In this document: piece after piece, positions 62,701-64,000 of the stretch
How positions within the stretch are numbered: position 1 is the first letter of the stretch
How the letters are laid out: each line of letters begins with the position of its first letter
Source: Neolewinella litorea
GTDB lineage: Bacteria; Bacteroidota; Bacteroidia; Chitinophagales; Saprospiraceae
NCBI RefSeq assembly: GCF_004803465.1
Contig: NZ_SRSF01000004.1
Coordinates: 62,001-126,000 of the forward strand
DNA length: 64,000 nt
Direction: 5' to 3'
Position numbers and translations under genes: made by a program
The notes under the pieces: model-generated
What the model was told of the DNA's origin: nothing
What the model saw: the letters and a program-made list of their open reading frames with translations, nothing else
The model's database searches: none

Positions 62701-64000
62701 GACGCCCTTGACAACGACTGCAACGGCACCATCGATGATGAGGTGATCTCCAGTATCTTTTACGCCGACGTCGACCAGGACGGCCTGGGAGACCCGAGCA
62801 GCCCGCTGGAGGATTGTACCCCGCCCCCCGGTTACGTGACCAATGCCCTGGACTGCGACGACACCGACGCCACCATCGGACAGGCCACGATCTTCTACGC
62901 CGACACCGACAACGACGGCTACGGTGACCCCTCAGCTACCACCACGGGCTGCACGGTCCCGACCGGCTACGTGGACCAAGCCGGCGACTGCGACGATAGC
63001 GATGCGCTGGCTTTTCCCGGCCAACTGTGGTACTTCGACCGCGACGGCGACGGGTACCCGGAAGGCTCGGTGACCGACTGCACCCGGCCGACAGACGGAT
63101 TCGTCGCCTCCGAACTGACCGCGCTGGATCCCGACAACTGTCCGGGCACCTACAACCCCGACCAGTCCGACACCGACGCAAACGGAATCGGCGACGCCTG
63201 TGGTACCCCGGGAGGTGGGGCCGATACCCTGTCGGCTTACTCGCTGGAAGCCGAGTGCGCCCAGGTGGGCGACAACTGGAAAGTGGCTGCGGATGCCGAC
63301 GCCTCTAACCAAGCCTTCGTCTACGCTCCCGGCCGGCGCAGCACCGCTCAGCCGCCGATGGACGTGCCCGACAACCGCATCCGCTTCACCCTGGAGCGGG
63401 CGGCGGCCGGCAGCTACCACCTGCATATCCGCGCTTACACCCGTAACCGCGGGGAAGACTCATTCTGGATCCGCCTCAACGGGGGCGAATGGATCCGGTG
63501 GAACAACATCCCCTGCACCCGCCGTTTCAGCTGGGCCACCCTGCCCACCGACCTGCAATTGGCGGCCGGCACCAACACCCTGGACATTGCTTTCCGGGAG
63601 GGCAACGCCCAGCTCGATAAAGTATACCTCGCCCGGGAGGCTACTCAACCCACGGGCTTCGGCCAGTACGCCACCAACTGCACCGAACTCGTGAACCAGC
63701 CCCCAACGGCCATTGCCTCGGCTTCCGTACTGCAGGGAGCGGCGCCGCTCACGGTGCAGCTGGACGGCAGCCAGAGCTTTGACACCGACGGACAGATCGT
63801 GCAGTACGCCTGGAGCTGGACCGGCGGCAGCGCCAACGGACCCACCCCCACGGTGGTCCTCGAGGCTGGCCAGTACACCATTTCCCTGAAGGTCACCGAC
63901 GACGCCGGTCTGACCAATACCGCGCAACTCAAGCTCCGGGTGACGCCCCCCGACGGGGTACCCACCGCGCCGCCCTTCGCCTTCGAGGCGGAATGTACCA
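56737..64000 (+). CDS. Second giant secreted protein: beta-helix units, MopE/TSP3 array, LEAEC-PKD modules (3' end beyond window)
   Basis: The frame is open from ATG 56737 to the window edge (2,421 residues) and in phase on every line. MNALYPTQLFSYRRAWLVLALLAI (in segments) is a signal peptide; cleavage near FAQ. Three right-handed beta-helix units of about 402 residues follow (about 36-1228: GTYTIGGSSPNYSTL, NNHLxGGSxGIY, YYGLSISDWDGTPS). A short TSP3 block and an array of about 14 MopE-type Asp-rich repeats come next (about 1229-2125: DCNDAN, YPGAPELCDGLDNDCDG). Then a TSP3 unit (DNCPGTYNPDQSD), a LEAEC module (from about 2168), a PKD domain (about 2320-2405) and the start of another LEAEC module at the edge. 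The T9SS tail is presumably beyond the window. Adhesion, sugar binding or calcium-dependent stiffening is inferred. Confidence 0.9.
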   Translation, partial: MNALYPTQLFSYRRAWLVLALLAILSPVFAQLQGTYTIGGSSPNYSTLAAAVADLKAKGVSGPVIFNLRAATYAGNVELEAITGASTTNTITFQSQSGKPEDVIIRHAATDPNDDYVLQIQGGKHYRIKNLTVEAAGASYARTITVFGEVADLVIESNDLLVSQATYYYDVGQSNLYLSPTLASDIKIRNNHLRGGSYGIYFASAGGVRSTDTEITGNVVEGFLYYGAYLSYLQGGFFTNNRIIGNREGSGYYGLSISDWDGTPSAPVLMANNFVALPSGSQAVYLVNSDHLRFHHNSVTASNTAFTQYYGENVAIKNNIFRSVAGQAVLMSGVTDLDMNHNNLYTESPYLAYWEGIQVTDLAAWRSASGQDAKSLSFDPQFVSATDLHATAPALANAGTPIAGITKDIDGQSRDATPSIGADEYSAAALAPLSGVYTIGKSGADFPTFNAAVEAMRVNGISGAVTFNVASGTYNEQVAIPDINGGSASNTITFQSATGKAEDVKLTYEAIDYSMNYVLRLTNASNFRLRNLTVESTGATSYTRAVEVINRADDLLFEGNRLLAPITTNYYDQSQALLYLSPTLASDIRIRNNHLSGGSNGIYLVGVGNARPTDTEITGNVVEDFFYYGVTLNTLQGGSFTDNRIVGNRDGYGYYGLSISDWDGTPSAPVLVANNFIALPSGSQAVYLVSSEHFRFHYNSVTASNTAFTQYYGENVAIKNNIFRSVAGQAVLIYGVTDLDMNHNNLYTEAPYLAQWENTQVTDLAAWRSASGQDAKSLSFDPQFVSATDLHATAPALANAGTPIAGITKDIDGQSRDATPSIGADEYSAAALAPLSGVYTIGKSGADFPTFNAAVEAMRVNGISGAVTFNVASGTYNEQVTIPDINGGSASNTITFQSATGKAEDVKLTYEAIDYSMNYVLRLTNASNFRLRNLTVESTGATSYTRAVEVINRADDLLFEGNRLLAPITTNYYDQSQALLYLSPTLASDIRIRNNHLSGGSNGIYLVGVGNARPTGTEIMGNVVKDFFYYGVTLNTLQGGSFTDNRIVGSSDGYGYYGLFISDWDGTPSTPVLVANNFVALPTGSQGVQLSGTDHFRFYYNSVSTSNPAFTQYNGENVAIKNNIFRSVAGQAVLIYGVTDLDMNHNNLYTTEAPYLAQWENTQVTDLAAWRSVSGQDAKSLSVDPQFISTTDLHAQNLALSQAGVAVAGVTKDIDGETRANPPSIGADQFGTDGDDIPDAEDNCPTMYNPDQADFDGDGIGDVCDPDDDNDGVADNADCEPLNAAISQPTTFYADKDNDGYGNAAATTIACVAPYGYVARAGDCNDLNANVNPGTPEYCDGLDNDCDGIVDDGVTPYTLYADTDGDGLGDPNSTVEGCDQPAGYVGNNLDCDDTNPNIGQATTFYADSDGDGYGNGSAATTACTAPPGYVAQAGDCNDANATVYPGAPELCDGIDNDCDGNIDDGVVNSTFFYDADGDGYGDPANSITACVAPPNYVTQAGDCNDANASINPGAPEPCDGLDNNCNGTVDDGVASLTFYQDADGDGLGNPAVSTQACAQPAGYVNNAQDCDDTDATVGQATVFYADMDNDGYGNATKSTAACTAPVGYVAQSGDCNDANATIYPGAPELCDGLDNDCDGSIDEGATANTFFADADNDGYGDPSNSITACTAPAGYVAQAGDCNDADATVYPGAPELCDGQDNDCNGTVDDGVTNTSFFADADGDGLGNPNAIVEDCAIPPGYVTNALDCDDTDAAIGAEATFYADADNDGYGDPTSITTACSAPAGYVTQADDCNDANATIYPGAPELCDGLDNDCDGYVDEEGANATFYADGDNDGLGDPTVSLQGCTPPPGYVNNALDCDDTDATVGQATTFYADKDNDGYGDATMSTTACTAPVGYLTQAGDCNDANAIIYPGAPELCDGLDNDCNGTIDDAVTITTFYADADNDGYGDAATTIMACVAPTGYVSQAGDCNDANPTIYPGAPELCDALDNDCNGTIDDEVISSIFYADVDQDGLGDPSSPLEDCTPPPGYVTNALDCDDTDATIGQATIFYADTDNDGYGDPSATTTGCTVPTGYVDQAGDCDDSDALAFPGQLWYFDRDGDGYPEGSVTDCTRPTDGFVASELTALDPDNCPGTYNPDQSDTDANGIGDACGTPGGGADTLSAYSLEAECAQVGDNWKVAADADASNQAFVYAPGRRSTAQPPMDVPDNRIRFTLERAAAGSYHLHIRAYTRNRGEDSFWIRLNGGEWIRWNNIPCTRRFSWATLPTDLQLAAGTNTLDIAFREGNAQLDKVYLAREATQPTGFGQYATNCTELVNQPPTAIASASVLQGAAPLTVQLDGSQSFDTDGQIVQYAWSWTGGSANGPTPTVVLEAGQYTISLKVTDDAGLTNTAQLKLRVTPPDGVPTAPPFAFEAECT
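56842..60420 (+). repeat. Three tandem 402-residue beta-helix units (1,206-bp period)
   Basis: Units start at 56842, 58045 and 59251. Unit 1 and unit 2 are nearly identical in their 3' halves (offset 1,206). Unit 2 and unit 3 are nearly identical in their 5' halves. The 5' half of unit 1 and a short 3' part of unit 3 (about 59960-60060) are diverged. Confidence 0.92.
60421..63120 (+). repeat. MopE/TSP3 Asp-rich repeat array with about 540-bp higher-order period
   Basis: About 14 Cys-Asp repeats of two flavours: GDCNDAN with YPGAPELCDG, and DCDDTDA followed by GQATxFYAD. The second flavour recurs near 60906, 61441, 61980, 62311 and 62851, spaced about 535-540 bp except one short interval of 331 bp. 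Confidence 0.85.

Noticed and set aside
60421-63120. CRISPR-like periodic repeats
   Set aside because: The periodicity is coding: Asp/Cys-rich protein repeats in one open frame, without constant direct repeats and unique spacers.

Overview
The window is about 64 kb of GC-rich chromosome from a member of the Bacteroidota, most likely a marine Saprospiria of the Lewinella/Neolewinella type. This rests on four things: a SusC/SusD pair; a type IX secretion (T9SS) C-terminal sorting domain on a 4,998-residue secreted protein; promoters of the Bacteroidota form TTG-N19..23-TAnnTTTG; and long thrombospondin-3, MopE and PKD repeat arrays. The genus is an inference. No rRNA, tRNA, IS element, prophage or CRISPR array was seen.

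Layout. 1-2846 (minus): the end of a capsule/exopolysaccharide operon, with a Wza-type outer-membrane export lipoprotein followed by a Wzc-type tyrosine-kinase co-polymerase cut by the window edge. 2847-4065: a 1.2 kb gene-free stretch. 4066-19062 (plus): a giant secreted multidomain adhesin-like protein ending in a perfect terminator. 19151-24419 (minus): recG, an rlmB-type rRNA methyltransferase and a CotH-kinase/lamin-tail surface protein. 24485-32876: mixed genes, namely an aldose-1-epimerase-like protein, a translationally coupled DUF4350/DUF4129 pair, DUF2853, an SDR oxidoreductase, a secreted esterase, glutaryl-CoA dehydrogenase, an M23 peptidase and an ArsR regulator.

32972-33075 (minus): a candidate unannotated small RNA with a perfect consensus promoter and an intrinsic terminator. 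33217-37847: an uncharacterised gene and secG, then a sodium/solute symporter and an uncharacterised 490-residue protein on the other strand. 38120-45738: SusC, SusD, a small lipoprotein, a Tat-exported histidinol-phosphate-aminotransferase-like enzyme and an AEC-type permease. 45784-47569 (minus): a small envelope cluster (PRC-barrel-like, basic membrane protein, holin-X-like, YtxH). 47821-51349: an XRE regulator, a single-domain response regulator, a thioredoxin-fold protein without its cysteines, an ECF-like sigma factor and a membrane-anchored M23 peptidase.

51458-52920: the rpsF-rpsR-rplI operon with its promoter and two structured RNA elements that share a decamer. 52991-56426: a KpsF/KdsD sugar-phosphate isomerase and recQ. 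56737 to the right edge: a second giant secreted protein made of three 402-residue beta-helix units, an array of about 14 MopE/TSP3 calcium-type repeats, and the same LEAEC-PKD modules as the first giant.

Functionally, much of the window serves the cell surface: polysaccharide export, two huge repeat proteins, a CotH/LTD protein, SusCD import, M23 peptidases and an envelope-stress-like cluster. The most original signals are the promoter-terminator-bounded sRNA, the mosaic duplication history of the second giant, the Tat-exported PLP enzyme, and the repeated RNA element in the S6-S18-L9 operon.
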